The translations under genes were made by a program, and so were the position numbers. This document shows positions 38,561-51,050 of a DNA stretch of 60,000 nucleotides, piece by piece. A model generated the notes under the pieces. The model saw only the letters and a program-made list of their open reading frames with translations. It searched no databases and was not told the origin of the DNA. The stretch is from Symsagittifera roscoffensis. Lineage: Eukaryota > Xenacoelomorpha > Acoela > Convolutidae. Each line of letters starts with the position of its first letter. Position 1 is the stretch's first letter. The DNA lies in NCBI RefSeq assembly GCF_963678635.1, contig NC_087065.1, forward strand, positions 52,149,858 to 52,209,857, given 5' to 3'.

Positions 38561-41500
38561 ATAAATTCACTTGAAACTACCGAGTTTGCTTCGAGTAATT
38601 TTTTTTAAAGTTAATGTTTTTCGGATTGGTGATGTTCGTCCTCTCGTTCTTTTGTTTCGTTTTTTTTTTCAATTGCTTTTTATTTTATCTTAAACGGTGT
38701 TTAATTGGGTTTGTTTCCAAAGCTTTAGTTTCGGCGTATAATAAATCAGTTATGCCATCTCAGACAGCGTTCTTCGGAGAGCTCATTACTTTTTATGCTC
38801 TAAAGTATTTGAGTTAATGTCATCACAAGCGGAGCCATCGTTTCTCCTGTTTCAGTATGAGTGAACTTTGTCTCAACAACAAGTGTTAAAACCGTTATCA
38901 TTGCTACCTGAGTTTAAAGTATAGAACATGTGAAGATGTAGATGAATAAGTGTCAGTACTGAAGTGGTTCTTTCGTTGCACTAGTAGCTAGCAGTCTATA
39001 TCATTCAAAGCAGTTCTGATTCAAATCCTAGATTCTTCCTGCCTCGCCGTTTTTTACTGCAGCTCCGCTTTTGTCAAGAAGCTGCATGCTGATTAATTTT
39101 CAAACTGAATTAGTGGTTACAAAGCTTAATCAAAAAAGTTTCTTGAAAAAGGTTTTTTGTTTCAAGTTTTTTTTGTAAGCACGTAAGCTAGCAGTTTTCT
39201 GTAACCTGTTTGCTTTTGAATCGAAATAGGGAAATACAATTTGAGAATATGATCTTTTCAAATTTTTTTTTTTTCAAATACTTCATTTTTTTGTATATGA
39301 AATTTCTGAATATGAATAGGTCTTGAAAATATCTGTTTAATTTTTTTTAAATTTTATTCGAAATTTTTGCGTACATAATCTGCTATAAGATCAATAGTTT
39401 GACCAGATGTCCGAGAAAAAAACATTTACAGCACGAGTTTAATTTTGATCATCTTTCTAGTCCTCGATGAAGCCTATAGTTGCGTAGAATCATCTTTTTT
39501 GCTATGTTTTGATGATTCGGGCACAATCGAACAACTGGCAACTGAGATGAGATATGAAAATTGTCTCAGAAATTAAGATGATCCAAAAACAATGACGTTG
39601 TTTTTCAATTCATATTTTTCGATTGATATCGTAATCACTGTTGACTTGGGAACAGAAAAATTTGAGTGACACGACAGCTCGCCCTCATCAAAGTTTTTAG
39701 AGGTGTTAAGATTTGCTTTTAGATGTCTTAAGATTTTCCTTCATCATACTAACTTAAGACTAAATTCATAAATTGTTGGTCTTGTTTTCCTCTTGCTACT
39801 TATGAATTTTTCGCACTTTCCTTTCCAATTATGAATTTTTGGATTTATTCATGGGTTTGATGCGGGCATGTTGTTAGTAGCTAAAATGCCAAGCTTCTTC
39901 CGATGGAGATTTTTAATTGCTTGAAAAGCTTTGTCCTCGAAAATCAATACCTAAGAGATAAAATAAATTTTCCCAGCAACTCAAAAAGGAAACAAAATTG
40001 TCGCCGATCAAAATTAACTTGAAAATTAAAAAAGTAAATATAACAGTATAGTTTCCAAAGGGGAATTTCATTATGAATTGCAGCGGAATAAAGTAAACCA
40101 AAAACTGATCCAGTTTTTTCAATTGTGGATAGTTTCATAACTAGCGGAGCTAGCGATGTCTATGCTAAAATTAAAGTCAACTTTACTCCAACCGAATTTT
40201 CTTATTTCAAAATCGTTATATTGGCTTGCTGGGTTGTTAGTATAGCATGAGTTAAGATGTTTGGGTAAAAATTCAGTTTGTTGCGCTGGTAACCGTCGAT
40301 ATCATTCAAGACAGTTCTAACACGGGTCTTATTTTTTCTCAATTTTGCCGTTTTTCGAAACTTCCTTGCAAACTTTTTTGCCGAAACTTGCAAAAGATTT
40401 ACCAATTTACTTTGACGAAAACTTCTTAGCGTTTAAAGACACAGTTATGCCTTGTAATCTATCAATTCCAAACTGGAAATGTTTGCTCATTTTTGTTTTT
40501 CTTTCTAATTCACTTGCGAGAGCAAGTGACTTGTAATCGAAAACTTGACTTTTTTCTTTCTTTTTACTGGCGACAGGTCTTGGTTCGGTCGCACCTTTTC
40601 TTTTCCATCATGAGTTTATGTAATTGTGTAGGTATACCTTGTTTTTTATGGAACCTCTACACCTTTCGGACCTTTTTCAAGAGGTAAAGCACGTGCCTGT
40701 GGAACATAAGTTAAAGAGTTCGGGCCCCGACCGAGCCATTTTTTTATTATAAGGAAGCATTTTTTGGAAAACTTCAATTGTCGGGCTATCGTTCGTTTTT
40801 TTTTGTCAACTTATCGGTCCAACGCTTGGATTTTTTAATGATTATTTAAGCAACTCTATTTATAATTGAAAGTTGGTATTTAGTTCCTAAAGTTTACTAT
40901 TTTAGATTTCGTATATATATTTTTTGCTTGAATGAGTTTGTTAATGTTTATGTGGCATCTATTTATTTTCGGCTCTAGTTTTTGGTGTCTACTCAAATGT
41001 TTTCGACTCAGTTCCCACTCGAAAAATGAATTTCAAAACTGATTTGATGGCCGTGATGATTCTTCTTATCATATTTTTTTTCAAAATGAAGATCATTTGC
41101 AACAAGTTCACAAAATTTTTGTTCTTTCTTCGAATTAAAAAATTTTTTTCGACCTACATGTCTTCGTCTCACTGTCTGTCTGATATTTTACAATTTTATT
41201 ATTGTGTTGTATCCAAAGTGTTGCGAAGCTCCGCTTCACCTAATGTTTAAAATTTTTCAACCAAATTTGAACAAGTTTTTGCTCAGTTTTAATCTCAATT
41301 TCTGTGGCGAACCAATTGGAAGCATGTATTTTATCCTCTCAGAGTGTTTACTTCTAAGTAATAAGAAGTTTGTTTTGTGTAAGCTTGTTTTTGATATTCT
41401 ATCTTGTGTTTACGAAGTGAAGATTCGCTTCTGTGGCCCTTGTCTGCAGTTGTTTTCACACTTCCGAATAGCATGTGTTGTAAAATTGGATTAAATAGAT

Positions 41501-43966
41501 TGTTTGTATGCAGACGAGTCAAACAGAATCACTGAATCTTTTTCTCAAATCCGTGTTTTCGTCTGAGCGTTTGAAGCATAGGTTTTTAAAATCTTGTCTA
41601 CTATTAATCTTTTCTTTTTAGCATACTTTCAGTTTTTTTTTATTCTGAGATACATATTTTGGTTTAGAGGCTCAAATTGCATTGTTTGATGAGAGAAAAA
41701 ATTTATTATATGTATTCTGAGAGGGAATTGGATTTTTTTTAGTTCTTAAGATTTTAGAATGCTTAAACTGTTTTTTTTCGGCTTAACGTGTGTTAGCTTT
41801 ATTACCGCTTTATGAGCTTTACTCCGAAAATTCAAAAAATTTAAACCATTTTTTTGTCAGGTACCACGAGTCTAATCAAAGCCAGGAGCATGCAAAGTAA
41901 AAAAAAATTCAGGTAATTTTCCACTATTTGAAATGACTTTTGAATTTTATTGATCAATTCATTTTTTGCAGTTTTCAGTATTGTTCACTTTTGAATCAAA
42001 ACGGGAAAGTTGCCTTTTGTGAAGTTTTCCGGTTTCAAATATTTCAATTTCTTGACAAGGATAGTTTTTTATGAGTTTATCTACTTTTTTTTCAGTTTTT
42101 GTTGAAGTTGTTGAGTACATTTTCTGCTCTATGATCAATCATTTGGCATCTTGTTACATTTTGCTATTTTTGCAACATCTTGTCTATTGTTGAATTGGAA
42201 TGTATGTACAAGAATAGCCAGTTACTATGCAAAATAGCCCAGAATGATTCGAAGTTCAAAAGTGTTTTTTTTCTTCAAAATCGTGCCGTTTTTTTTCTGC
42301 GTGGTGTGATAAAAAGATCTGACCGGAAATAGAAGTTAGTAAAATAGGACAATTGGAAAACAATTTTTGTAAAAAAATGACTTGTAAAACGAAAAAACAT
42401 CGTTTAGAAAATTCAAAAGTTGTATTTTTCAATTTTTTTCTCAAATTTGCGCTAAAAAACTCCGAAAACTAACTTTGCTCTTTCTCCTAACTTTGAAAAA
42501 CAAGTTGAGCTTTGTCACCTTGGAAAGCTCGTTAACTGGCTTGCATGTGGGCAACTGAGACCCTTCACAAGAGTCACTTGAGCGAAAATTTTTATCTCAG
42601 CCAATCTTTAACTGAACGCAATATTTTTCAAGAAAAAAAAATTATCGTTGGATATCAATGTTTTGTGTAATTAATTCTAATTATTATACTTCTGTTTTTC
42701 CAAAGCGCGAAAATGAAACTCAGTCGAAACTAAATTTAAGATAGGGTTCATTGAATTCAAAAGTTTGAATTTGCTTTTTCCTTAAAGCCTGCGGCAGGTG
42801 ACACTTAGACATAATCAAATTAAATGGAAAAAAAAATTTTCGCCGTTGGATATCTATATTTTTTGTACAATTTTATACTTCAATTTTTGCGAAGCGCAAA
42901 ATTGAAACTGGTCGAAAACATAATATTCAATTTTTGGGTTATGAAAACCTTCAAATGTGCTTTTTTACATATGCTTGCTCTAGGTGAGATTTAGGAAAAA
43001 TCGATAGAAGTAGGGAAGTTGATACAGGGAACTGTATGCAGTTGAAGCAGGGAAGATGAGATTGGGAACCAATAGAAAATTTTGCTGATAATTTTTCAAA
43101 CGAAAGAGAATTACTTCATCCGTTTTCGGATTAATTTTTTTTTGCAAAATTGCAACCTAGCTTGTTTTAATTTTTTGCTTGTCTTGTTCCCTCAGAAATC
43201 AATTCCAGTACAAACATCTAATGTGGTCAAGTATTAAATAAAGTTGAAGCCAGTTCAATTGTGATTTAATCCTTTTTTAAAAATTTTCAAGCAGGTCCTC
43301 TTTGTCAAGAAAAAAAACAGATTGAAAAACGAGTTTTTCAGTCAACTTTAAAGCGAGGGAAATGAGTCCGCTTACTTCAACGCTTTAACATCAAACGTCT
43401 TTGCAATAAAGTTAAGATTTTTAGCTTTTGACAACTAATTGTTGCCGCCTTTTTCAGCTCTTTCCGGGCACCAAAAGCTCCATAAATAGTATTAAAAAGA
43501 ATTATCTTTTTCAGTGTGGTCAACCAGAAACATTTGCCTCAAAATAGTACCAAAGGTTGAAGAGGTAGGCGAATGCTATTTAATCTTTATGCTAAAGTTA
43601 TGGTCCCGTTCAATTCTTTGTTGCACCACGCCAGAGCGAAAAGACATGTCAGAGTGTGATCCAAATCTGAAGGACAAATTATGGTGGTTCGGATACCTAT
43701 CTGACATTGAACGACAACTCTGTCGGCATTTCGTGGCCATGATCATGCTTCCGCTGAATCAAAGTAATTAACAAATTTCAACTGATTTCGGTGAGTTCAT
43801 TTCAGTTAGTTTGTTTTTTGGTGAACTCAATGTGAACTCATCGAGTGTCAAGATTCAAACAAAACTTGCTGAAATTCATAATTCATTTAAAACTGCTCGC
43901 CCTTAGTTGACATCTTGTCTCAATTTATAAAATAACGCCCTTAAGTTTGAAGTCTTATCCCTAAAA

Positions 43967-44292
43967 ATGAACAATTTTCTTGTATTGGCTTCATTTTTCT
44001 GCTCACCTCTTCTTTATTTGTTCACGCAAGCCCGATAAGTGCTGACGCTTTAGGAGACGAAGCATTAGAGCGCCTATACAAACAAAATAATCAAGAGTTG
44101 AAAACAAAGAGGATGCATGAAAAACGATTGTCGGGAGTTTCAAAGCCTTATGCAAGTAGTAGTGTGCGAAGAACCCTATTTTGCTACGAGCCGCCAACTT
44201 GCCCCGAAATATGCAGAGACGAATCCTCAAACTTGATTCGCAGAACTGGCGCTGTATGTTTGATTCGAGGAGTTAGATGTTTGATTAAATAA
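43967..44292 (+). pseudogene. Broken copy of the eight-cysteine peptide gene
   Basis: Corresponds to 46,759 onward. A one-base deletion after 43993, in the signal-peptide codons, throws the frame and leads to an early stop. The 3' end is cut by the duplication junction after the fourth cysteine, so the last four cysteines are missing. A TATAAAA word precedes the ATG, as in the intact copy (TATATAA). Confidence 0.8.
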
Positions 44293-46717
44293 GTTGTTTG
44301 TATGCAGACGAGTCAAACAGAATCACTGAATCTTTTTCTCAATTCCGTGTTTTGTCTGAGCGTTTGAAACATAGGTTTTTAAAATCTTGTCTACTATTAA
44401 TTTTTTCTTTTTAGCATACTTTCAGTTTTTTTTTTGATTCTGAGATACATATTTTTGTTTAGAGGCTCGAATTGCATTGTTTGATGAGAGAAAAAAATTA
44501 TTAAATGTATTCTGAGAGGGAATTGGATTTTTTTTAGTTCTTAAGATTTTAGAATGCTTAAACTATTTTTTTTCGGCTTAACGTGTGTTAGCTTTATTAC
44601 CGCTTTATGAGCTTTACTCCGAAAATTCAAAAAATTTAAACCATTTTTTTGTCAGGTACCACGAGTCTAATCAAAGCCAGGAGCATGCAAAGTAAAAAAA
44701 AATTCAGGTAATTTTCCACTATTTGAAATGACTTTTGAATTTTATTGATCAATTCATTTTTTGCAGTTTTCAGTATTGTTCACTTTTGAATCAAAACGGG
44801 AAAGTTGCCTTTTGTGAAGTTTTCCGGTTTCAAATATTTCAATTTCTTGACAAGGATAGTTTTTTATGAGTTTATCTAATTTTTTTTCAGTTTTTGTTGA
44901 ACTTGTAGAGTACATTTTCTGCTCTATGATCAATCATTTGGCATCTTGTTATATTTTGCTATCTTTGCAACATCTTGTCTATTGTTGAATTGGAATGTAT
45001 GTACAAGAATAGCCAGTTACTATGCAAATAGCCCAGAATGATTCGAAGTACAAAAGTGTTTTTTTTCTTCAAAATCGTGCCGTTTTTTTTCTGCGTGGTG
45101 TGATAAAAAGATCTGACCGAAAATAGAAGTTAATAAAATAGGACAATTGGAAAACAATTTTTGTAAAAAAATGACTTGTAAAACGAAAAAACATCGTTTA
45201 GAAAATTCAAAAGTTGTATTTTTCAATTTTTCTCAAATTTGCGCTAAAAAACTCCGAAAACTAACTTTGCTCTTTCTCCTAACTTTGAACAACAAGTTGA
45301 GCTTTGTCACCTTGGAAAGTTCGTTTACTGGGTTGCATGTGGGCAACTGAGACCCTTCACAAGAGTCACTTGAGCGAAAATTATATCTCAGCCAATCTTT
45401 AACTGAACGCAATGTTTTTCAAGAAAAAAAATTTTATCGTTGGATATCAATGTTTTGTGTAATTAATTCTAATTATTATACTTCTCTTTTTCGAAAGCGC
45501 GAAAATGAAACTCAGTCGAAACAAAATTTAAGATAGGGTTCATTGAATTCAAAAGTTTGAATTAGCTTTTTCCTGAAAGCCTGCGGCAGGTGAAACTTAG
45601 ACAAAATCAAATTAAATGGAAAAAAGAATTTCGCCGTTGGATATCTATATTTTTTGTACAAATTTATACTTCAATTTTTGCGAAGCGCAAAATTGAAACT
45701 GGTCGAAAACATAATATTCAATTTTGGGGTTATGAAAACCTTCAAACGTGCTTTTTTACATATGCTTGCTACAGGTGAGATTTAGGAAAAATCAATAGAA
45801 GTAGGGAAGTTGATACAGGGAACTGTATGAAGTTGAAGCAGGGAAGATGAGATTAGGAACCAATAGAAAATTTTGCAGATAATTTTTCAAACGAGAGAGA
45901 ATTACTTCATCCGTTTTCGGATTAATTTTTTTTTGCAAAATTGCAACCAAGCTTGTTTTAATTTTTTGCTTGTCTTTTTCCCTCAGAAATCAATTCCAGT
46001 ACCAACATCTAATGTGGTCAAGTAATAAATAATGTTGAAGCCAGTTCAATTTTGATTTAATCCATTTTTTAAAAATTTTCAAGCAGGTCCTCTTTGTCAA
46101 GAAAAACAAACAGATTGAAAAACCAGTTTTTCAGTCAACTTTAGAGCGAGGGAAATGAGTCCGCTTACTTCAACGCTTTAACATCAAACATCTTTGCAAT
46201 AAAGTTAAGATTTTTAGCTTTTGACAACTAATTGTTGCCGCCTTTTTCAGCTCTTTCCGGGCACCAAAAGCTCCATAAATAGTATTAAAAAGAATGATCT
46301 TTTAAGTGTGGTCAACCAAAAACATTTGCCTCAAAATAGTACCAAAGGTTGAAGAGGTAGGCGAATGCTATTTAATCTTTATGCTAAAGTTATGGTCCCA
46401 TTCAATTCTTTGTTGCACCACGCCAGAGCGAAAAGACATGTCAGAGTGTGATCCAAATCTGAAGGACAAATTATGGTGGTTCGGATACCTCTCTGACATT
46501 GAACGACAACTCTGTCGGCATTTCGTGGCCATGATCATGATTCCGCTGAATCAAAGTAATTAACAAATTTCAACTGATTTTGGTGAGTTCATTTCAGTTA
46601 GTTTGTTTTTTGGTGAACTCAATGTGAACTCATCGAGTGTCAAGATTCAAACAAAACTTGCTGAAATTCATAATTTATTTAAAACTGCTCGCCCTTAGTT
46701 GACATCTTGTCTCAATT

Positions 46718-46724
46718 TATATAA
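46718..46724 (+). promoter_or_regulatory. Possible TATA box of the peptide gene
   Basis: TATATAA 35 bp upstream of the ATG; the broken copy has TATAAAA at the same place. A start about 30 bp downstream would leave a very short leader, so the word may not be the core promoter. Confidence 0.3.
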
Positions 46725-46758
46725 TAACGCCCTTAAGTTTGAAGTCTTATCCCTAAAA

Positions 46759-47103
46759 ATGAACAATTTTCTTGTATTGGCTTCAATTTTTCTGCTCACC
46801 TCTTCTTTATTTGTTCACGCAAGCCCGATAAGTGCTGACGCTTTAGGAGCCGAAGCATTAGAGCGCCTCTACAAACAAATTAATCAAGAGATGAAAACAA
46901 AGAGGATGCATGAAAAACGATCGTCGGGAGTTTCAAAGCCCTATGCAAGTAGTAGTGTGCGAAGAACCCTATTTTGCTACGAGCCGCCAACTTGCCCCGA
47001 AATATGCAGAGACGAATCCTCAAACTTGATTCGCAGAACTGGCGCTGTATGTTTGATTCGAGGAGTTTGCAACAAAAAGACATGCAGCTGCTTTTGTCCT
47101 TAG
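46759..47103 (+). CDS. Secreted eight-cysteine peptide precursor
   Basis: 114 aa from ATG 46759 (MNNFLVLASIFLLTSSLFVH), single exon. The signal peptide probably ends near residue 21 (VHA-SP). A propeptide follows with dibasic sites KR 48-49, KR 53-54 and RR 68-69. The mature part would start at about residue 70 and has the cysteine pattern C-x5-C-x3-C-x14-C-x5-C-x4-C-x-C-x-C-P. This layout (signal, propeptide, dibasic cleavage, compact cysteine-rich end) is that of defensin-like antimicrobial peptides, neuropeptides or venom-type peptides; the family is not recognised and no activity is claimed. A longer in-frame extension to 46,699 exists, but the signal peptide fits the start used here. An AATAAA lies 82 bp after the stop. 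Confidence 0.75.
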   Translation: MNNFLVLASIFLLTSSLFVHASPISADALGAEALERLYKQINQEMKTKRMHEKRSSGVSKPYASSSVRRTLFCYEPPTCPEICRDESSNLIRRTGAVCLIRGVCNKKTCSCFCP

Positions 47104-47184
47104 AAGCATACTTTGCTTCGTCAATATGAACTCAATTTAGTAAATTTTTGTGTCAAACTCTTGCAATTTATATTGCAATTTATA

Positions 47185-47190
47185 AATAAA
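47185..47190 (+). terminator. Poly(A) signal AATAAA
   Basis: AATAAA 82 bp downstream of the peptide gene stop codon, at the right distance for its 3' end. Confidence 0.45.
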
Positions 47191-49822
47191 CTTGCAATTT
47201 AAAATTTTTCTAATATTCATTTTTGTGAAGTTCGCGTCTGGACAAAAAATCAAGACGCGGTTGCTGGCAAGTAGCACAATGTTCCGGTCACAGTAAGAAA
47301 TACGAAAAAAAGCAAACAATGATTTTTCTCAGTTTTTTTTCTGTTGAATTGCTGTTCTTCTTTGAGAAGGGAATAGAGAATAATTTAAGCTTCATGGGCC
47401 AATTATTAATAGCTTAGTCGATATATTTTGTGATACTGTGGTCTCTTAACGAGCCTGCGGCCGAAAAGATAGACCACTTATTCCGACCGTTTTTCTCACG
47501 ACACTATTTTGTTCAGAAATTTTCACAGCAATACGAATCACTACTGAAAGACTTTTAGTATGAAAAATCATTGGACACTATTTTTGCCTTTAATTGTGAT
47601 CATGAGTTTTTATGAATAAAAATCACCCGAAGTGAAAGATCCTCCGAATTTCTGATGGTCGGAACAGTAACACTCTTGTTGTTCCGACCGCTTAACAAAC
47701 TTTAACGGGAGGGGTGTGTCGTGCGTGGTATCATACCAAAGCCCTTTCAGCCGTTATTTCGATTCAAAAGATGCTCTTTGCGTCGAAAAAAAATTTACCT
47801 GAGTTTTTTTCGATTTTCTTACTAAATTGATGACATTGAATTTTTGCCCAATTTAATTGAAATTAGTTTTTTTTTCAAAAAGATAGTTGCATCTAAGTCT
47901 TGCTGTTGTTACCTAATGCAGCCTCTACTAAAATTTTCTTTGATTTTTATATTCAATTTGCTTTTGATTTCTTTAATTAACAGTGGTCTAGAACGCTCTG
48001 TAATACTTCTACAGCAACCGGTTATCCTTTTTACATTTTTGAACTGGCGGATCACTCCATACTTTGACGAAGGTGTCCTAATGATATTTAAAATAGATGA
48101 AGAAAAAACTAAACATGTGACCTGTGTTAAACCTGATGAGAACGACATGAAAATTTCTTATACGAAGACAAATAATTAGAAAGGTTGCCAAAGGTTGTAT
48201 TTCAAATTTCTCATTAATTACAAAAAATGGTATGGCGCATGGCTTTACTTCACCTCTTGTATAGCGATTGAGTTCTTGAGGAGAGCCGGCGACTTAAATT
48301 TAAAATAGTTAGTTTCTAAAATTACTAGAAAGAAAGAAGAAATTTATTTCTCCATATCATTTTAAAGTAAGAAGTGTCAACAAAAATAACAGCAAAGAAT
48401 ATACTAGCACCTCACTTTATGAAAAGATACTCGGAGAGGACAGACAACTGGACTAATGTCCACTTTACAGTCTGCCCTTAGTCAAGACTAAAATCAGTTT
48501 TCTTTTTACTGAATTGCATATAATATCTTTAATCACTAAGGTACCTGCAATCGTCGACACTAGTTTGTAGCTCGACTAAAAGTTGCTAACTAGATTGCGG
48601 TTTTCTCGCTAACTAGAAGTTTTGTTTTTCGAAATACGGACCACCTGTTTATTTTAATCGGCTTCGTTCCCCTAGAAGGTTCAGCTTTCTCAACGGATGC
48701 TCAGCAGGTGCCTGCTCCAAAGTTGTCGGCTTTGTTGCCTTTTTGTAAGTTTTGTTTTGATGCCAATTTCACAATCAATTTTTATATTGAAGACCAATTG
48801 AGAACATTTAGAAAATTCAGCTTTTGGCAATTTATTTTTTTGACTGGGCGGCTTTCGCTGCAATCAATATATGCTAATTTGTCATGCTATGTTTGTCTTG
48901 TATCGCAAGTTTTGCGAAGCTCTGCTTTGCCTCTGTGTTTAAATGTGATTTCAAATGGCGGATCATTGGATAGTTTGTGATGGTCGTTTATCTAATACAA
49001 CTCATTGAAATCTGAAGTTACGAAACTTTTTTTTTAAACCTGACATGGCCAGCCGAAATACAGTTAGCAGTAAGAGTTAAATATATCACGCGAAGCATAA
49101 TCCATTCCAAAATGAGCATAGTACATAAAGCAACCGAAAGTAATGGTTCAAAGTATGCATGATAGTCAAGATGAAATTAGGATGACTTTTGTAACTGCTT
49201 ACACAGTAGATCTAGTGAGAGAAAATTATTTAACGAATCATTACTTTTCAGTTTTTTTTTTCATTAACTCATTTAACCGTTTTTGAGCTACTGTATACCG
49301 CTTCCTTGCTTGCGTTTGGAACAAAACAGCTTTGCCACTAAATAATTAATGGTTAGATAACTATTTTGAATAATTACATGTTTTCGGCTGATTGATATAC
49401 TAACTGATAGACTAAATAGACTACATAGACTAAATACGTTAGCTGGTTTATAAACTGCCAATTTTTGAAAAAAACACACACACACTTTTTTCCTTTCACT
49501 ATATCTGGGTGATTTTACAAATAAATTAGTTGGTAATATTGTCTGACTGATATAAAAATTGACATACACACTAATCAAGGCACGACAAACATCTTTAGTT
49601 CTGTATTCCAACCTTGTAAGTTCACACGTTTTACAATAAATCTGATGCTCGTGCGATATGATGGGAAAAAAAAACCGAATGTACCAATTTTGTCCTGTTT
49701 ACTATTATGTCTGTTAACTATCAAAACTGTCAGAAGCCTTCAAAGAAGAAAATTTCAATTATGGACGAACTTTTTAAAGTAAAGCGTCCTTCTTTGGGTT
49801 AACTTGTACTTGAATAAAATTA
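47191..49822. other. Gene-poor region between the peptide gene and element 2
   Basis: Contains a hairpin with 10-bp arms (GGTCGGAACA 47658-47667, TGTTCCGACC 47681-47690), a weak secreted-protein ORF (47,916-48,179), and a GCGAAGC-type short repeat near 48,911. Nothing else was recognised. Confidence 0.5.
47916..48179 (+). CDS. Possible small secreted protein, unrecognised
   Basis: 87 aa from ATG 47916 (MQPLLKFSLIFIFNLLLISL). A strongly hydrophobic N-terminus ending in INSG looks like a signal peptide. The remaining 63 residues contain a single cysteine, an NWRITPYFDEGV stretch and a Lys/Asp-rich end. No family is recognised. No intron or poly(A) evidence. In such AT-rich DNA a hydrophobic ORF can arise by chance. 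Confidence 0.3.
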   Translation: MQPLLKFSLIFIFNLLLISLINSGLERSVILLQQPVILFTFLNWRITPYFDEGVLMIFKIDEEKTKHVTCVKPDENDMKISYTKTNN

Positions 49823-49827
49823 GAGGG

Positions 49828-50136
49828 TGTGGTTTAATGAGGAATACCAGTTTAAACAAGTCTCAATTCATCTTGTTTATAATAGATAAGATTGTAAATA
49901 ATATAAATAATGTAAATGATATAAATAATGTCATGACAAAATTCTAGAGTTCATCTTAATTCTTTCATAAATTGAGACAGAGTAAGTGAGGGCACTTGAT
50001 GATGAATAGAGTATAGATTGACAGGTCGGTAGCGACCTTGATAGCCAACAGGCAAGATTAGCACGATTAATAACTATCATTGAAAGTAATACTACAATGA
50101 CGTCATAAAGATACCGTTAGACCCCACCACACCACA
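49828..50136 (-). repeat. Element 2 3' LTR
   Basis: 309 bp, begins TGTGGT and ends ACCACA (plus strand), a 6-bp terminal inverted repeat. It contains repeated AATAATGTAAATGATATAA-type words and a CRE-like TGACGTCA at 50098-50105. Confidence 0.95.
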
Positions 50137-50147
50137 TTTCCCCCTCC
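50137..50147 (-). other. Element 2 polypurine tract
   Basis: The minus strand reads GGAGGGGGAAA directly before the 3' LTR, the expected primer for plus-strand DNA synthesis. Confidence 0.85.
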
Positions 50148-50339
50148 AGGGAAAAATTCAAATGAATATTTGAATTTCTTTAAATTAAGAATAACTAAAC
50201 ATACACTCACTGCCGTTTAACAAAACTTCTTGTAACCGATGAAGCACTAATAGAAGTTAACAAGATTGGTGGATATAACTTAAGGAAATATACTGGAAAT
50301 GTTTTAAATGACTAGAAGAGTTTGAATAACAGGAGAGTT

Positions 50340-51050
50340 TTATTTATCTGAACGACGCAAAGGATGATCCAATGAGCTCTTTTTCGGAAAACGAGTAAAT
50401 TTTCTGCTTAAACCTTCAGACTCATTGGGTAGAACAACCCGGGACTGCCCCACTTGAACATCTGGCTCTTGGTTAGCCACAGCAAAACGAACTCTCCTGT
50501 CCGGCGAAACAGAAGTTGACGGGGAAGAAGACAAAGTAGCTTGAACGACATTCAAGGAATTTCTGATTGGACTGCCGTAGAAAGTTGTCTGCTTTTTCCG
50601 GCTCGAGGAAATTCTAGAAGAGTTCGATGATGACGAAATTTTTCCGTCCGGTTCAGAAATTAAGCCAGAAACATCCCGGGTGGGAAGACCCGATGCTGCC
50701 AAATTTGACGACGTGCACTCTTGTAGCTTCGGAACCAATGACTCATTGTCCGAATAAATAGGAATAAGATCCGGGCATAATAAATTTTTGTCTTTAGTGG
50801 GAGATGGTGACTTCGGTTTGATACTGATGGAAACCTCCGTTCCTTGGTTTCCTGAAGTGGACGAAGAAGCCGTTAAATCTACTACTGGAGTAGAATGTTG
50901 AGGATAAGGAATAGCTTGAACTCCTGGAGCCTCCGATACTAAGTTGTGCTTTGATTTGGACGAGAAAATTTGAGCACGAGATGGCGTAGACGAAGACACC
51001 AGAGACGGGAATTGCGGACGAGCAGGTACGGCCATAGTTTTGGCCGAAAT
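50340..51050 (-). CDS. Element 2 Pol C-terminal Ser-rich tail
   Basis: Open frame continuous with the integrase ORF except for one in-frame TGA at 51053-51051. The first ATG (51035) begins MAVPARPQFPS; 231 aa, very rich in Ser and Pro, no membrane segment or catalytic motif. Either the Pol frame was interrupted by mutation, or this is a separate short ORF following the stop. Confidence 0.5.
   Translation of the reverse strand: MSAKTMAVPARPQFPSLVSSSTPSRAQIFSSKSKHNLVSEAPGVQAIPYPQHSTPVVDLTASSSTSGNQGTEVSISIKPKSPSPTKDKNLLCPDLIPIYSDNESLVPKLQECTSSNLAASGLPTRDVSGLISEPDGKISSSSNSSRISSSRKKQTTFYGSPIRNSLNVVQATLSSSPSTSVSPDRRVRFAVANQEPDVQVGQSRVVLPNESEGLSRKFTRFPKKSSLDHPLRRSDK

Larger units (their letters stand above)
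36022..41489. other. Gene-poor region downstream of OATP
   Basis: No supported gene. It contains a diverged tandem duplication (36,350-37,100), a family A repeat copy (38,095-38,560), tRNA-like B-box words near 39,030, and GCGAAGC-type short repeats at 38,068 and 41,221. The rest is AT-rich with long T runs. Confidence 0.6.
41490..47062 (+). repeat. Tandem duplication of a 2.79-kb unit carrying a peptide gene
   Basis: Unit 1 is about 41,490-44,283; unit 2 is about 44,284-47,062 (offset 2792-2794). Identity is high but with scattered substitutions and small indels. Unit 1 ends inside the peptide gene, where ATGTTTGATT appears a second time as filler before unit 2 begins. Confidence 0.9.

Noticed and set aside
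43514-43771. 85-aa ORF open in both units of the 2.79-kb duplication (also 46306-46563)
   Set aside because: Conservation follows from the duplication. The few differences change amino acids as often as not, and there is no ATG at the start; a possible exon but not supported.
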